51,173 nucleotides of DNA, from positions 1 through 51,173 of the forward strand of contig CAZKNF010000019.1 of NCBI GenBank assembly GCA_964554105.1, given 5' to 3'. Of this stretch, positions 9,501-18,268 are shown one piece after another. The notes under the pieces were generated by a model that had not been told where the DNA came from, ran no database searches, and saw only the letters and a program-made list of their open reading frames with translations. The translations under genes and the position numbers were made by a program. The stretch is from CAZKNF01 sp964554105. GTDB taxonomy: Bacteria; Bacteroidota; Rhodothermia; Rhodothermales; VXPQ01. The first letter of the stretch is position 1, and the number at the start of each line of letters is the position of its first letter.

Positions 9501-10123
9501 ATCGAAAGTTCGTCGACGGCATCCTGAAACGCACCGCGCTTTACATACAGCTCGCCCATCGCCAGGCGAAGGCTCGGCTCCCATCGGTCTGAGAGGTCTT
9601 CGAGATTCAGGCTTTCGAGGAGGTGTTCGCGCGCGCTATCATAAGAACCGGAGGCGATGAGCGTACGCGCTAGCCAGAGCCGCGCCTCATCTTCGAGCGC
9701 GGAGCCGAGATCGATGGCCTCGCGGAATTTCTGCTCCGCACTCACATAGTTCTGTTGGTAGTAATAGCTCTTCCCGATGAGAACCAGTGCATCATCCACC
9801 CATTTAGAATTGGGATGGTCACGCAAAACGTCGGCGCTTTTATCTATCGTCGCTTGAAATGCCTGATCGTTTCCCGTCCGGTTCGGTGAGGGGAAGACCG
9901 AGATATACTGCTGTCGGTCGATCGGCTCAGTGCTCTGCTCCAGAACCTCCACGCCCTGCTCGTACGACCTTTCTGCGTTGTAGAACGTGTTGTAGTACGC
10001 AGTGAAGTTGTCGTATCTGTCGCTTACGAAGGATATTCTGCCACATCCGGCGACGGAGAGACAGAGCACGAGGAATACGAGACTCCGAACGCTTAGCAAG
10101 ATCGATCGATACGGTCGAGACAT
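6524..10123 (-). CDS. Large TPR lipoprotein with C-terminal SPOR-like domain, PorW/SprE-like
   Basis: About 1199 residues, including an N gap (7674-7773, residues about 783-816). A signal sequence ends in a lipobox (SVAGC, Cys27), so it should be an envelope lipoprotein. The mature start (YDNFTAYYNTFYNAERSYEQG) resembles the N-terminus of PorW/SprE, TPR lipoproteins tied to type IX secretion and gliding in Bacteroidota. Repeated TPR helices fill the first 600 residues. A low-complexity Ser/Asp/Ala-rich segment follows. The last 80 residues (YTLLLGKHAVEE ... FTTRREAGMLMQKY) look like a SPOR peptidoglycan-binding domain. The frame stays open across the 100-N gap, but the gap length is nominal. 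The type IX link is by similarity only; no other por genes are in the window. Confidence 0.7.
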   Translation of the reverse strand: MSRPYRSILLSVRSLVFLVLCLSVAGCGRISFVSDRYDNFTAYYNTFYNAERSYEQGVEVLEQSTEPIDRQQYISVFPSPNRTGNDQAFQATIDKSADVLRDHPNSKWVDDALVLIGKSYYYQQNYVSAEQKFREAIDLGSALEDEARLWLARTLIASGSYDSAREHLLESLNLEDLSDRWEPSLRLAMGELYVKRGAFQDAVDELSMGLENIRDRSLEARGWFLLGQVYEALGRYSDAVDAFERVSNAHPRYELTYAAQLSAVRIEGLHLDGESALREVRRMERDDKNYTNRYELAYLRGRIYQSIGYPDDARTIYHDILYDSDGQIADVRGKIHYSLGELYRDAYVDFQMASAHFDTATTTLQAPTSERSSGLETDFTHTSEAITDAAAQAEMFGSFADVSSRIAEMDSLLYLGELNEDDFAAKIFEIRTKMAEELAEEERRAERLQAQQGFQNNDAGGANRQTSGQNDPTGSSGFLYHADPVRVQEGRMNFVLRWGDRPHAPNWRRQAAVENVSSDEGLAAALPEQRLEDLDPSVGENPLPPLDYSDVPRDSISRAELQARRAAARYELANVLFLSMDQPDSAATWYRAVIEEDSEFPVAQRAFYALAEVHRSLGDSTSAKRLYEQVLRDYPTSDFAGRVRERLGIRDDVPSDTLALAEEDYEFAFQRWQRGSYSSALNRMVEVAAEYRGMEVAPRALLAAGRIYLEWANRDSLDVYGPLPLSVPDSILGEAGLLNIAEASPDSAEFDPGIANDVGRTTEAETADSAHVDGSQVTEEGAPXXXXXXXXXXXXXXXXXXXXXXXXXXXXXXXXXXPKGDVPATRAGEQEAGRTFTPRIALENQAADTIRSAESGAGEADTTSNDPVSSSTNPEPSVEADEPPSDLEQPVLAEPADSMNVALTPAAADTATGNPATDNLASDTTLADPRLLAAAEVGDEVYLNTLYAGVKHHYPSTAYADLADRLLTALEERHLALQAAADSAAAAAAAPVTDSSGSAPDSLAEDYAGLTDSLSTGEYVQTPDSVTSAYTNSTPDSTSQPESRLGGSGSSTVESRRAAESAASNADSSVVAKFDPRIGSSGDSTEALHSPSASAEAVDPDVSQNESSIRGEGGIRRELGGYTLLLGKHAVEETMKALADKYAKEGFRTGVMVEKTDDHTVFCAVLGQFTTRREAGMLMQKYASHFEAQIRPVALDEFE
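7674..7773. other. Assembly gap of exactly 100 N inside the PorW-like gene
   Basis: A placeholder gap within the low-complexity part of the lipoprotein gene. The reading frames on both sides happen to agree across 100 bases. The missing sequence is therefore probably in frame, possibly a repetitive stretch that could not be assembled. Confidence 0.99.
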
Positions 10124-10359
10124 AGTATTCGAATTGGGTCAACCCGAGAACAGGCCGACCGGCAGCGTCAGGTTCAAACTGACGAAAATGCGACGCGAGT
10201 ACCTCGCTCAGCCTTCCCGCCGATTAATAGTCTCGTATCAGTGCTGCATTCGTCCCAACGTGCTTTCAGTGGACATGACCCGCTCATGTGCGGGCGGTAA
10301 AGGCGTAAGGTGTATTTAGAATACGAGGGCCGCCACGAGAATTCCCGATCCCGGTGGCG

Positions 10360-11787
10360 CTAAACCCGGCTGACGTGGACCATGTTTGTCCGGCCCTTGG
10401 CAGGCAGCGGCATTCCGGCCGTGATGACGATCAGGTCGTCCTTCTTCACGAGTCGGCGTTCGGTCAGTATTCGGTGTACCAGGTTCACGCCCTCGTCGGT
10501 GTCCCGCTGGAAAGGGATTTCGAAAGCTTTTGTTCCCCACACGAGACCCAGTTGGCGTACGACTCGCTGGTCATCGGTAAAAGCGAAAAGGGGCACCGTC
10601 GGACGGTGTCGCGCGATGGAGCGCGCCGTTGCGCCAGTGGCGGTCAGACACGCGATTGCCGCTGCGCCCACCTGCTCACCGAGTCGGTGTGCTGTAAAGC
10701 TCACAGACTCCGTAACGTCGTTGGATTCGAAACGTCGGAGTGTGGGCGTAGACAGCGGGCTCTCGTACTGCCGCGAATGCTGTTCGGCTTCGAGGATGAT
10801 ATTGGACATGACCTCGACGACGCGTTCTGGATGCTTCCCGACGGCGGTTTCACCTGAAAGCATCAGGGCGTCGCTGCCGTCGAGCACCGCGTTGGCGACG
10901 TCGCTCGCCTCCGCCCTCGTCGGTCGTGGATTGTCGATCATGCTCTCGAGCATCTGCGTCGCCGTGATGACAGGTTTGGCGGCAACGATACACTTATGGA
11001 TGATCATCTTCTGAGTGCTCGGCACCCGAGAAATCGGCATTTCGATGCCCAGATCGCCGCGCGCAACCATGATCGAATCGGCCTCGGCCAGGATGTGGTC
11101 GAACTTCAAGACAGCCTCCGGCTTCTCGATTTTCGCGATGACGCCTACAAGCTTGCCGGATTCGCGGACGCGGCGCATGAGGTTCATCACGTCGGCCACG
11201 TCTCGAACGAAAGACAGGGCAATGAAATCGACATTCAGCGAGAGGCCGAACTCCAGATCCTCCAGGTCCTTGCGAGTGAGCGCAGGCGTGGACGTCCGAA
11301 TGTTAGGCAAGTTTACGCCCTTCCTCGAACGAAGCGGTCCTCCCACAATCACGTCGGTGACAACGTCGTTTTCGTTTACACTTACCACTTCGAGCTCGAG
11401 CAGTCCGTCGTCAATCAGTATACGCCCGCCGGGCGCAGTGTCCTCCGGCAGCGTGGCGTAGTTGATCTGAACACGTTCGCGGGTACCGTATTCCATGGGC
11501 TCGGTCGTAAGTACGAGCCGCTGACCTTTGTGAATCAACACGCCGCCGTTCTTGATCCGCCCAATCCGAATCTTCGGACCTTGTAGATCCTGTAGAATCG
11601 GCACGACCTTTTCTTCCAGATCGGCGGCCTCGCGAACGTACTCGATCAGCCGGCGGTGGTCTTCATGGCTTCCGTGAGAAAAATTCAGGCGCGCAACATC
11701 CATGCCCGCACGAATCATGCGCCGAATGGTGTCACGGTCCGATGATGCCGGGCCAAGAGTACAAACGATTTTTGTCCGTCGCGCCAT
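10360..11787 (-). CDS. pyk: Pyruvate kinase
   Basis: 475 residues, the standard bacterial length. It converts phosphoenolpyruvate and ADP to pyruvate and ATP in glycolysis. The N-terminal barrel start (RRTKIVCTLGPASSD), the DLQGPKIRIG motif, the metal and substrate-lysine region (GVIAKIEKPEAV, MVARGDLGIEMP) and the MLESMIDNPRPTRAEASDVANAVLDG stretch are all intact. They are followed by the regulatory C-terminal domain. It starts 81 bases after the M50 protease gene on the same strand. A second, longer pyruvate kinase-like gene begins at 50086. Confidence 0.97.
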   Translation of the reverse strand: MARRTKIVCTLGPASSDRDTIRRMIRAGMDVARLNFSHGSHEDHRRLIEYVREAADLEEKVVPILQDLQGPKIRIGRIKNGGVLIHKGQRLVLTTEPMEYGTRERVQINYATLPEDTAPGGRILIDDGLLELEVVSVNENDVVTDVIVGGPLRSRKGVNLPNIRTSTPALTRKDLEDLEFGLSLNVDFIALSFVRDVADVMNLMRRVRESGKLVGVIAKIEKPEAVLKFDHILAEADSIMVARGDLGIEMPISRVPSTQKMIIHKCIVAAKPVITATQMLESMIDNPRPTRAEASDVANAVLDGSDALMLSGETAVGKHPERVVEVMSNIILEAEQHSRQYESPLSTPTLRRFESNDVTESVSFTAHRLGEQVGAAAIACLTATGATARSIARHRPTVPLFAFTDDQRVVRQLGLVWGTKAFEIPFQRDTDEGVNLVHRILTERRLVKKDDLIVITAGMPLPAKGRTNMVHVSRV

Positions 11788-11868
11788 GTAGAGCTGTCAG
11801 GGAAGTGCAGTTCCGTTCGGTGCCGGGCGCAAACTACGCCAGTCGAGGCCATCGTTCAAACACACCTG

Positions 11869-12993
11869 CTACTTGTCGCTCGATAAGAGTGCCGTAACAT
11901 CCGTGCTCGGTTTGGCCTTCTTCAACGCTGATGATATCATCATGAGTTCGCCGACATTTTCGAGCGTGAGCACGCCAACCAATTGCCCATGCCGAACGAC
12001 GGGTACGGTCGAGCACTTCGATTCGGACATCCGCTGAAACGCCTCCTGGAGCATCGCACCCTCTTCAATTGCGAAGCAATTTGTATCGACAAACTCGCGG
12101 ACCGGCGCGTCGCGACCGTGCTCTGCCAGGGCCTGCATCAGCTTCTTACGTGTGAGCACGCCAACGATCTCCCCCTCCGACGCCACCGGAAAGTCTTGAT
12201 CCGAACCCGCAATCAACTCGTCTATAGCGACCGCTAGCGTATCGTCGGGCGATAACGTGGCGAAGCGAGTCAACATCGCCTCCCGCACAGGCACTCCTTC
12301 TGTTACTGCGCGCATCATCGCCTGCTGCGCCTCCTGCTGCGCTCCCACATACACAAACAAGGCAATGAAGAGGAGGATGGGGTTGAATCCAACGAGGCCT
12401 ACGATACCGAACAGAATCGCCATTCCCTGTCCGACGTTAGCCGCAATTTGCGTCGCTCGCACGTAGTCCATCCGCGCCGCCATAAGCGCCCGCAGAACGC
12501 GGCCGCCGTCCATGGGAAAGGCGGGGAGGAGATTGAATCCGACCAAAACGACGTTCAGCCACATCAACGTGCCGAGAAAATTCTGTGTCGGATTGATAAA
12601 CGCTTCCGGCGAGAGGGAGGCATCGGCGACGACGACGACAGCGAAGAGGACCGCCGCGATCACAACGTTGACTGCAGGGCCGGCGATCGCAATCCAGAAC
12701 TCCTGCATAGGCTCTTCAGGAATGCGCTGCAGCCGTGCGACGCCGCCGATCGGATATAAGGTGATGTCTCGCGTAGGCACGTCGAAGCGACGAGCCATGA
12801 GCGCATGACCGAGTTCGTGCAGCACTACGCAAGCAAAAACCGCCCCAATTAGACCGACGCCCACCAGGGCCGCAGCCACCGAGTTACCCTGGAACAGATA
12901 GAATGCAAATATTCCTGCAATCAGGATCAGAAAGGTCCAGTGCAGAAAGATGCCGATACCGGCGACGGACCATATCTTTATGGAGCTCTTCAT
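11869..12993 (-). CDS. Site-2 protease family (M50) membrane metalloprotease with CBS pair
   Basis: 374 residues. An intramembrane zinc protease of the S2P/SpoIVFB type. Four to six hydrophobic segments in residues 1-210 carry the zinc-binding HELGH (VVLHELGHALMARRF, near residue 60) and the third ligand motif NLLPAFPMDGGRVLRA (near residue 155). Residues 220-374 form two CBS domains, which usually bind adenine nucleotides and could regulate the protease. The natural substrate cannot be told from sequence. It lies between hisI and pyk, all on the minus strand with 80-base spacers, so possibly cotranscribed. Confidence 0.9.
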   Translation of the reverse strand: MKSSIKIWSVAGIGIFLHWTFLILIAGIFAFYLFQGNSVAAALVGVGLIGAVFACVVLHELGHALMARRFDVPTRDITLYPIGGVARLQRIPEEPMQEFWIAIAGPAVNVVIAAVLFAVVVVADASLSPEAFINPTQNFLGTLMWLNVVLVGFNLLPAFPMDGGRVLRALMAARMDYVRATQIAANVGQGMAILFGIVGLVGFNPILLFIALFVYVGAQQEAQQAMMRAVTEGVPVREAMLTRFATLSPDDTLAVAIDELIAGSDQDFPVASEGEIVGVLTRKKLMQALAEHGRDAPVREFVDTNCFAIEEGAMLQEAFQRMSESKCSTVPVVRHGQLVGVLTLENVGELMMISSALKKAKPSTDVTALLSSDK

Positions 12994-13071
12994 TCTTCGA
13001 TCGTGCTATGCGTCCGTCAGGAGGATATGGCATGGGCGTAGCCCGGCGGCCAGTTCAGCGTTCATTGGCGT

Positions 13072-13485
13072 CTATGTCCCGTAAACTTGTTGTGGATCGA
13101 AGACCCGCTCGCCATCAATCACCAGCCCACCCTCCGCGAGCCGCCGATGGAAGCATGATCGAAACCCAGTATGGCACGCAGCGTCGCCATTCTGTTTGAC
13201 TTTGAATACGAGGGCGTCCCCGTCACAGTCGATCCGAATTTCGGCCACTTCTTGCGTGAAACCGCTGCTCTCGCCCTTAACCCAGACCTTCTGTCGTGAA
13301 CGGCTCCAGTACGTCATAATGCCCGTCTCGATCGTCTGGCGAAGTGTATGTTCATTCATATAGGCGAGCATCAACACTTCTCCGGTCTCGCAGTCCTGCG
13401 CGATTGCCGAGACGAGTCCCTTCGCATCATACTTCACGTTATTCAGGAGATCTTGAACCATCTTTGTTTCGGTGGCTACATTCAT
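13072..13485 (-). CDS. hisI: Phosphoribosyl-AMP cyclohydrolase
   Basis: 137 residues. It opens the purine ring of phosphoribosyl-AMP in the third step of histidine synthesis. The metal-binding sequence IRIDCDGDAL and the zinc ligands in ACHTGFRSCF are present, as is MTYWSRSRQKVW. The HisE pyrophosphohydrolase domain found fused in many bacteria is absent, so this is the stand-alone form. No other his gene is in the window. Confidence 0.95.
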   Translation of the reverse strand: MNVATETKMVQDLLNNVKYDAKGLVSAIAQDCETGEVLMLAYMNEHTLRQTIETGIMTYWSRSRQKVWVKGESSGFTQEVAEIRIDCDGDALVFKVKQNGDAACHTGFRSCFHRRLAEGGLVIDGERVFDPQQVYGT

Positions 13486-13703
13486 GTAGAAGAGGAGGCC
13501 CGGTGGCGAGTTGTAATGGCGGTTCTTGCTTACGCCCGTAACGAACAGGGGTTTTGAGTTTGCCGCACGGGGGACGATCTTTCCGTCCGTCCGGCGAATT
13601 CAGCTGGCCGGAGGGGTGCTTTGACGACGTTACGTGGACTCGGAACATTGTTTGCGCAGCGGCTCGACTGATGCGAAACAACTGCTCACGTCTCGGTAGC
13701 CTT

Positions 13704-14534
13704 ATGCAGAGATTCCTTCTTCTTGGCATTCTGTTTCTCTTGATTGCGCCGGCAGTTCAAACCGCATCTGGGTCGACCCCATTCTTCTACGAATCTGCGG
13801 CTGGTGCATCTATGGATGAACGTACGGCGGGCGCCGCTTCCGACTCTTCGTCAGATGATCTCACCTCGCGCATGGGGGATTTATCGCCGATCGAACTTGA
13901 CGAGGTCGTCTGGCTGGCTCGAGCGATTTATTCGGAAAGTGATCGCCCCGCGGAGCAGGAGCTGGTGGCGTGGGTAGTCCGCAACCGGGTGGAGACGCGA
14001 TACCGCGGAACTACGTATCGTGAGGTCGTACTCGAAACCAAGCAGTTCAGCGCGTTTAATCAGCCGACGAAACGGCGAGATCACATCCTCGGTCTGAAGC
14101 CGAATACACCTTTTCGCCCATGGCAGCGGGCTCTCGACATCGCGCTTGAGGTATACCATGCACCGTCATGGAAGCGACCCTTTGCACAGACGGTACGCCA
14201 CTTCTACAGTCCCGTCTCTATGGTCGGCGGCGGCAAACCTTATTGGTCGGACAGCGGGACGCCGCTCTCGTCGGCTCGCCTTGGAGTGGATCGCCACAGG
14301 TTCGTGTTCTTTGACGACGTAGACTCCCAGCTCGCCGCGTCACAAGACTATCGCCCTCGTCCAAGCCTTGGATCGGGAATCGCAGATCGTAGCTCCAGGG
14401 CGGTAGATAGCGATAATACGGTCCGCAGCAGCAGCAACGGACGTAGTGGGGTTCGCCTTCGAATGCCAAAACCAAGCGGGAAGGTGAGTCGGCCCCGCAG
14501 ACCGAGTGTGCGGACCGTACGCAGCCGCCGGTGA
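13704..14534 (+). CDS. Cell wall hydrolase, SleB-like, exported
   Basis: About 276 residues from the chosen ATG. A signal peptide (MQRFLLLGILFLLIAPAVQTASG) is followed by a SleB/hydrolase-2 type domain. The diagnostic start is EVVWLARAIYSESDRPAEQE with VAWVVRNRV, in which the Glu of YSES is the expected catalytic acid of the family, and FSAFNQ and HFYSP follow. Such enzymes cleave peptidoglycan glycan strands. The C-terminal 70 residues are Ser/Arg-rich and probably disordered. An ATG at 13671 would add 11 residues before the signal peptide. The gene is divergent from hisI, with the shared promoter region at 13486-13703. Confidence 0.8.
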   Translation: MQRFLLLGILFLLIAPAVQTASGSTPFFYESAAGASMDERTAGAASDSSSDDLTSRMGDLSPIELDEVVWLARAIYSESDRPAEQELVAWVVRNRVETRYRGTTYREVVLETKQFSAFNQPTKRRDHILGLKPNTPFRPWQRALDIALEVYHAPSWKRPFAQTVRHFYSPVSMVGGGKPYWSDSGTPLSSARLGVDRHRFVFFDDVDSQLAASQDYRPRPSLGSGIADRSSRAVDSDNTVRSSSNGRSGVRLRMPKPSGKVSRPRRPSVRTVRSRR

Positions 14535-14745
14535 GCACGGGACAGGACCAACCTTTTGGGAGTTCTCCCAACAAATGGGGCACTTTCGCAGCGCGTCGGA
14601 TCCAGGAACACCGGTCCATCACTCCGCTTTAAGCCAACTAGCGCAGCCGTAGCACCCTTACGACGAGCCGAGGCCGCCGCGTCGCCGCAGGGATAGATTA
14701 CGGGCTTTCTGTCCATCTTGAAGCGACGTCGGATCGCCTGCTGCC

Positions 14746-15048
14746 GTGTCCCAGCAATTCAATATCAACCATATTCCACGGCGATTTATGAAGGCCGCCG
14801 TACGGGGCTATCAACTCGTCATCTCCCCTTATTTTCCGACCAGCTGCCGCTATTCGCCGTCTTGCTCCGAGTACGCGATTCAGGCGATCGAGAAGTATGG
14901 CGCTGCTAAGGGTGCGGTGCTCACGTCCCACCGAATCATGCGATGTCACCCCTGGGGCGGCCACGGCTATGATCCTCCCGTATGGTATGGTGAGCGCGTG
15001 GGGGCGTCGGATGACGCGAAAGGAGAGGCGGCATCCGAAGGCCGATGA
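14746..15048 (+). CDS. yidD: Membrane protein insertion efficiency factor YidD
   Basis: 100 residues, starting at GTG. A small protein that aids YidC-dependent membrane insertion at the inner face of the membrane. The family signature is complete: RGYQLVISPYFPTSCRY, SPSCSEYAIQAIEKYGA, RIMRCHPWGGHGYDPP, including the conserved cysteines. An ATG at 14788 is an alternative start. yidD usually sits with rpmH-rnpA-yidC, but here it is isolated from them and its stop overlaps the moaB start by four bases (ATGA), so the two are translationally coupled. Confidence 0.93.
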   Translation: MSQQFNINHIPRRFMKAAVRGYQLVISPYFPTSCRYSPSCSEYAIQAIEKYGAAKGAVLTSHRIMRCHPWGGHGYDPPVWYGERVGASDDAKGEAASEGR

Positions 15049-15554
15049 GCTACGAGACGCATAGAAAGCTCTCTCGAGACACACCGGTACGGTGCGGTAT
15101 TCTCACTGTGAGTGACACCCGAACCGAGGAGACAGATCGAAGCGGCCGGCTGATTCACGAACAGCTCGGGTCCGCCGGATTCGAGGTGGTCGACTACCAG
15201 ATCGTACGGGATGATCCCGATGAAATCGGGGCTGCGATCGACGAGCTCAGCCACCGCTGCGAGGCGATTTTGTCGACTGGCGGGACCGGGGTGAGCAGGC
15301 GAGACACCACGGTTGAGGTGGTGACATCCCGACTCGACAAGACCTTGCCGGGTTTTGGCGAGATCTTCCGCATGTTATCTTATGAGGAGATCGGTGCCGG
15401 AGCGATGCTCTCGAGAGCGGTCGCAGGACTCTACCATGACACGCTCATCTTCGCAATGCCCGGCTCTACGAATGCGGTGTCTCTTGCGATGGAGAAGCTC
15501 GTGGTTCCCGAGCTGAATCATCTGGTCTGGGAGATTCTCAGGCAGGCGGGCTGA
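15045..15554 (+). CDS. moaB: MoaB/Mog-type molybdenum cofactor protein
   Basis: 169 residues. A MoCF_biosynth-domain protein that acts on molybdopterin, adenylylating it in MogA-like members before metal insertion. The core ILTVSDTRTEETDRSG, the STGGTGVSRRDTTVE signature and AMPGSTNAV are present. Length fits MoaB/MogA rather than MoeA or CinA. It overlaps yidD by four bases, although the two have no known functional link. MoaB and Mog cannot be separated with confidence from sequence alone. Confidence 0.88.
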   Translation: MSYETHRKLSRDTPVRCGILTVSDTRTEETDRSGRLIHEQLGSAGFEVVDYQIVRDDPDEIGAAIDELSHRCEAILSTGGTGVSRRDTTVEVVTSRLDKTLPGFGEIFRMLSYEEIGAGAMLSRAVAGLYHDTLIFAMPGSTNAVSLAMEKLVVPELNHLVWEILRQAG

Positions 15555-15667
15555 GTTCGTTGGCCGTCGAACTGCGGCACGAAGTACCAGCGTCTTCGAC
15601 TCTGGCACTTCATCATCGCCGTCCGGTATAACGCGGCTTTCCTTCCCGAGTTGAATCAACACCTTTC

Positions 15668-17182
15668 ATGCCCGATAAACCATTTCGGATCTACAATACG
15701 CTCGCCCGAGGCGTGGAACAGATCGTACCGATGCAGAAGGATCATCTGCGGTTCTACGCATGCGGACCGACGGTCTATTCGTATGCACACATCGGGAACT
15801 TTCGGTCCTTTCTCACGGCGGATCTAATTCTCCGAACAGCCCAGGCGATGGGTTGGACCACGACGTACGTGACGAATATTACAGACGTCGGGCACCTGAC
15901 GCAGGACGACATCGCGGATGCCGCCGGTGAGGATCGCATGGAGAAAGCCCTGAAGTCCGGAGAAGGCCAGCGTTTCGCGAATATTTGGGACCTCGCTCGC
16001 TTCTACACCGGCGAGATGCTGCAAGACTGGAAAGCGCTGAACCTTCGCGAACCTGACGTGCGGCCGCGAGCAACGGAGCACGTCGCGCAGCAGATACAGG
16101 CTATCGAGCAGATTCTTGCGAAGGGCCACGCCTACGAGACATCGAGGGGGGTCTATTTTTCTGTCGAGTCATATACAGACTACGGAAAACTTTCCGGCAA
16201 CACCCTCGATGACCAGCTCGAGCATGCCGTACGCGATGTGGTGGACGATCCCGAAAAGAAAAACCCGCGCGATTTTGCTTTATGGAAAAAGGATCCTGAC
16301 CACCTCATGCTTTGGTACAGCCCATGGGGATGGGGATTTCCGGGCTGGCATATCGAATGCTCTGCGATGTCGCAAACCTATCTGGGCCCATCGTTCGACC
16401 TGCACACCGGCGGAGAAGACAACACGTTTCCGCACCATGAATGCGAGATCGCCCAGGCCGAGAGCATCACGGGCGAGCCTTTCGTGAAGTATTGGATCCA
16501 CACCCGCTTTCTGCAGGTGGAGGGTGAGAAAATGTCGAAAAGCAAAGGGAATTTCTATACCGTTCGTGAGCTGATCGCTCCCGAGGAGGAAGGTGGACGA
16601 GGTGTGAATCCCCTTGCCTTGCGGCTTGCACTGATGTCAGGGCAGTACCGGAATCCGCTTAATTTTACGTTCGATCAGTTGAAGGCGAGTGCGAAGCACG
16701 TTCAGCGCTTCGAGGAGGCCTCCGCGATTGTCGAGCGTACGCTGGCGCACAAGACGGATGGGGCGGACCAGTTCGTAGATCTTCTGGATACATTGTATGA
16801 AAGAGCACTTTCGGCCATGCTCGACGACCTGAACACGCCGGCCGCAATTGCTGCATCTCTGGAAGGCGTGAAGCAGATCCAGAGCATGGAGTCGAACCTC
16901 AACGCCGTGTCAGCGCACTCTGCGAAGGCGTGGTTAACGAAAATCAACGATCTCCTGGGAATCGTATGGCCGGATGTTAGTGACAGCGCAGCGGATCTAT
17001 CGGACGATGAGGAGAGTGAATTCGCGCGCACTGTGGAGCAGCTGCTTGCCGAACGGGAAGAGGCCCGCGCCCAGCGTAATTTTGCACGTGCGGACGCTAT
17101 TCGCGATCGCCTCGATGAAATGAACATCGAAGTCATGGACACGTCGGACGGCACGAAGTGGCGAAAGCGCGTCCGGTCCTGA
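15668..17182 (+). CDS. cysS: Cysteinyl-tRNA synthetase
   Basis: 504 residues, class I aminoacyl-tRNA synthetase that charges tRNA-Cys. It has the HIGH-like signature (VYSYAHIGNFR), the KMSKS loop (GEKMSKSKGNF) and the zinc ligands typical of CysRS (YACGPTVY, HIECSAMS, HHECE). Zinc makes the site selective for cysteine. The C-terminal helical anticodon region ends normally. The start ATG has no Shine-Dalgarno sequence. Confidence 0.97.
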   Translation: MPDKPFRIYNTLARGVEQIVPMQKDHLRFYACGPTVYSYAHIGNFRSFLTADLILRTAQAMGWTTTYVTNITDVGHLTQDDIADAAGEDRMEKALKSGEGQRFANIWDLARFYTGEMLQDWKALNLREPDVRPRATEHVAQQIQAIEQILAKGHAYETSRGVYFSVESYTDYGKLSGNTLDDQLEHAVRDVVDDPEKKNPRDFALWKKDPDHLMLWYSPWGWGFPGWHIECSAMSQTYLGPSFDLHTGGEDNTFPHHECEIAQAESITGEPFVKYWIHTRFLQVEGEKMSKSKGNFYTVRELIAPEEEGGRGVNPLALRLALMSGQYRNPLNFTFDQLKASAKHVQRFEEASAIVERTLAHKTDGADQFVDLLDTLYERALSAMLDDLNTPAAIAASLEGVKQIQSMESNLNAVSAHSAKAWLTKINDLLGIVWPDVSDSAADLSDDEESEFARTVEQLLAEREEARAQRNFARADAIRDRLDEMNIEVMDTSDGTKWRKRVRS

Positions 17183-17246
17183 ACAAGTCGTGAAAAGATG
17201 CCTTCGCCAGTCGTCCTAACCTAACAGCACGATTGTCATCCATTTT

Positions 17247-18233
17247 ATGCGCATACGCCCACGCCGCCTTCGCCGATCTGAGGGAATCCGCCGATTGGCT
17301 CGTGAAACGCGGCTTTCGGTCGCCAGCCTGGTAGCACCACTCTTCGTGGTGGAGGGAACGGGTGTCCGGCAGGAGATTTCATCGATGCCGGGTCAGTATC
17401 GCTTGAGCATCGACGAGCTCGAGCTAGAAGTCCAACAGCTCGCGGATCTCGGTATACCCGGGATAGCGCTTTTTCCGGCCATTCCTGACTCCTTGAAGGA
17501 TGCCACAGCGAGTGAATCGTTGAATCGTGATGGTCTCTTTCCACGATCGATACGGAAGGTGAAGAGCACCGCGCCGGATCTTCTCATAATATCCGACGTG
17601 GCGCTGGATCCGTATTCATCCGACGGCCACGACGGGATCGTTCGCGACGGCCGCATTTTGAATGATGAGACGCTCGAGGTTCTCTCGCAGGTGGCGCTGA
17701 TTCATGCGGAAGCAGGCGCGGACATCGTCGCTCCGTCCGACATGATGGACGGCCGTATCGCGGCTATCCGCGATGCGCTTGATGCGGGGGGTTATTGGGA
17801 TGTGGCTCTGCTTTCGTATACCGCGAAGTATGCTTCCTCCTTTTACGGACCGTTTCGCGATGCGCTGGATTCAGCTCCGCGAACGCACGAGGGCATTCCG
17901 CCGAACAAGAAGACCTACCAGATGGACCCTGGAAACGCCAGGGAGGCTGTCCGCGAGCTCATGCTCGATCTAGAGGAGGGTGCAGACATGGTCATGGTCA
18001 AGCCGGCCCTTCCTTATCTGGACGTGATATACCGCCTTCATGAAGCATCGGACGTTCCCGTTGCGGCGTATAATGTAAGTGGTGAATATGCTATGTTGTC
18101 GGCGGCCGCAGAGAAGGGCTGGATAGACCGACGAGACGCCGTCATGGAGTCGCTTACGGCGATCCAACGGGCCGGAGCGGATATCATTCTAACCTATTTT
18201 GCTAAAGAAGCCGCGGGATGGATGTCGTCCTGA
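17247..18233 (+). CDS. hemB: Porphobilinogen synthase (delta-aminolevulinate dehydratase)
   Basis: 328 residues. It joins two 5-aminolevulinate molecules into porphobilinogen in tetrapyrrole synthesis. Both active-site lysines are visible, in YTAKYASSFYGPFRDA and MVMVKPALPYLD. The metal site reads DVALDPYSSDGHDG. The three cysteines of the zinc-type enzyme are replaced by Ala/Asp, so this is the magnesium-type enzyme as in Pseudomonas. It follows cysS by 64 bases on the same strand. Confidence 0.96.
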   Translation: MRIRPRRLRRSEGIRRLARETRLSVASLVAPLFVVEGTGVRQEISSMPGQYRLSIDELELEVQQLADLGIPGIALFPAIPDSLKDATASESLNRDGLFPRSIRKVKSTAPDLLIISDVALDPYSSDGHDGIVRDGRILNDETLEVLSQVALIHAEAGADIVAPSDMMDGRIAAIRDALDAGGYWDVALLSYTAKYASSFYGPFRDALDSAPRTHEGIPPNKKTYQMDPGNAREAVRELMLDLEEGADMVMVKPALPYLDVIYRLHEASDVPVAAYNVSGEYAMLSAAAEKGWIDRRDAVMESLTAIQRAGADIILTYFAKEAAGWMSS

Positions 18234-18268
18234 GAACGTCCACCGTGCCGCACAGATCTACCGAACAC

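Noticed and set aside
14556..14571. A perfect palindrome TTGGGAG-TT-CTCCCAA after the cell-wall hydrolase
   Set aside because: It has a very short loop and no T run on either strand, so it is not a terminator. Its context gives no operator evidence.
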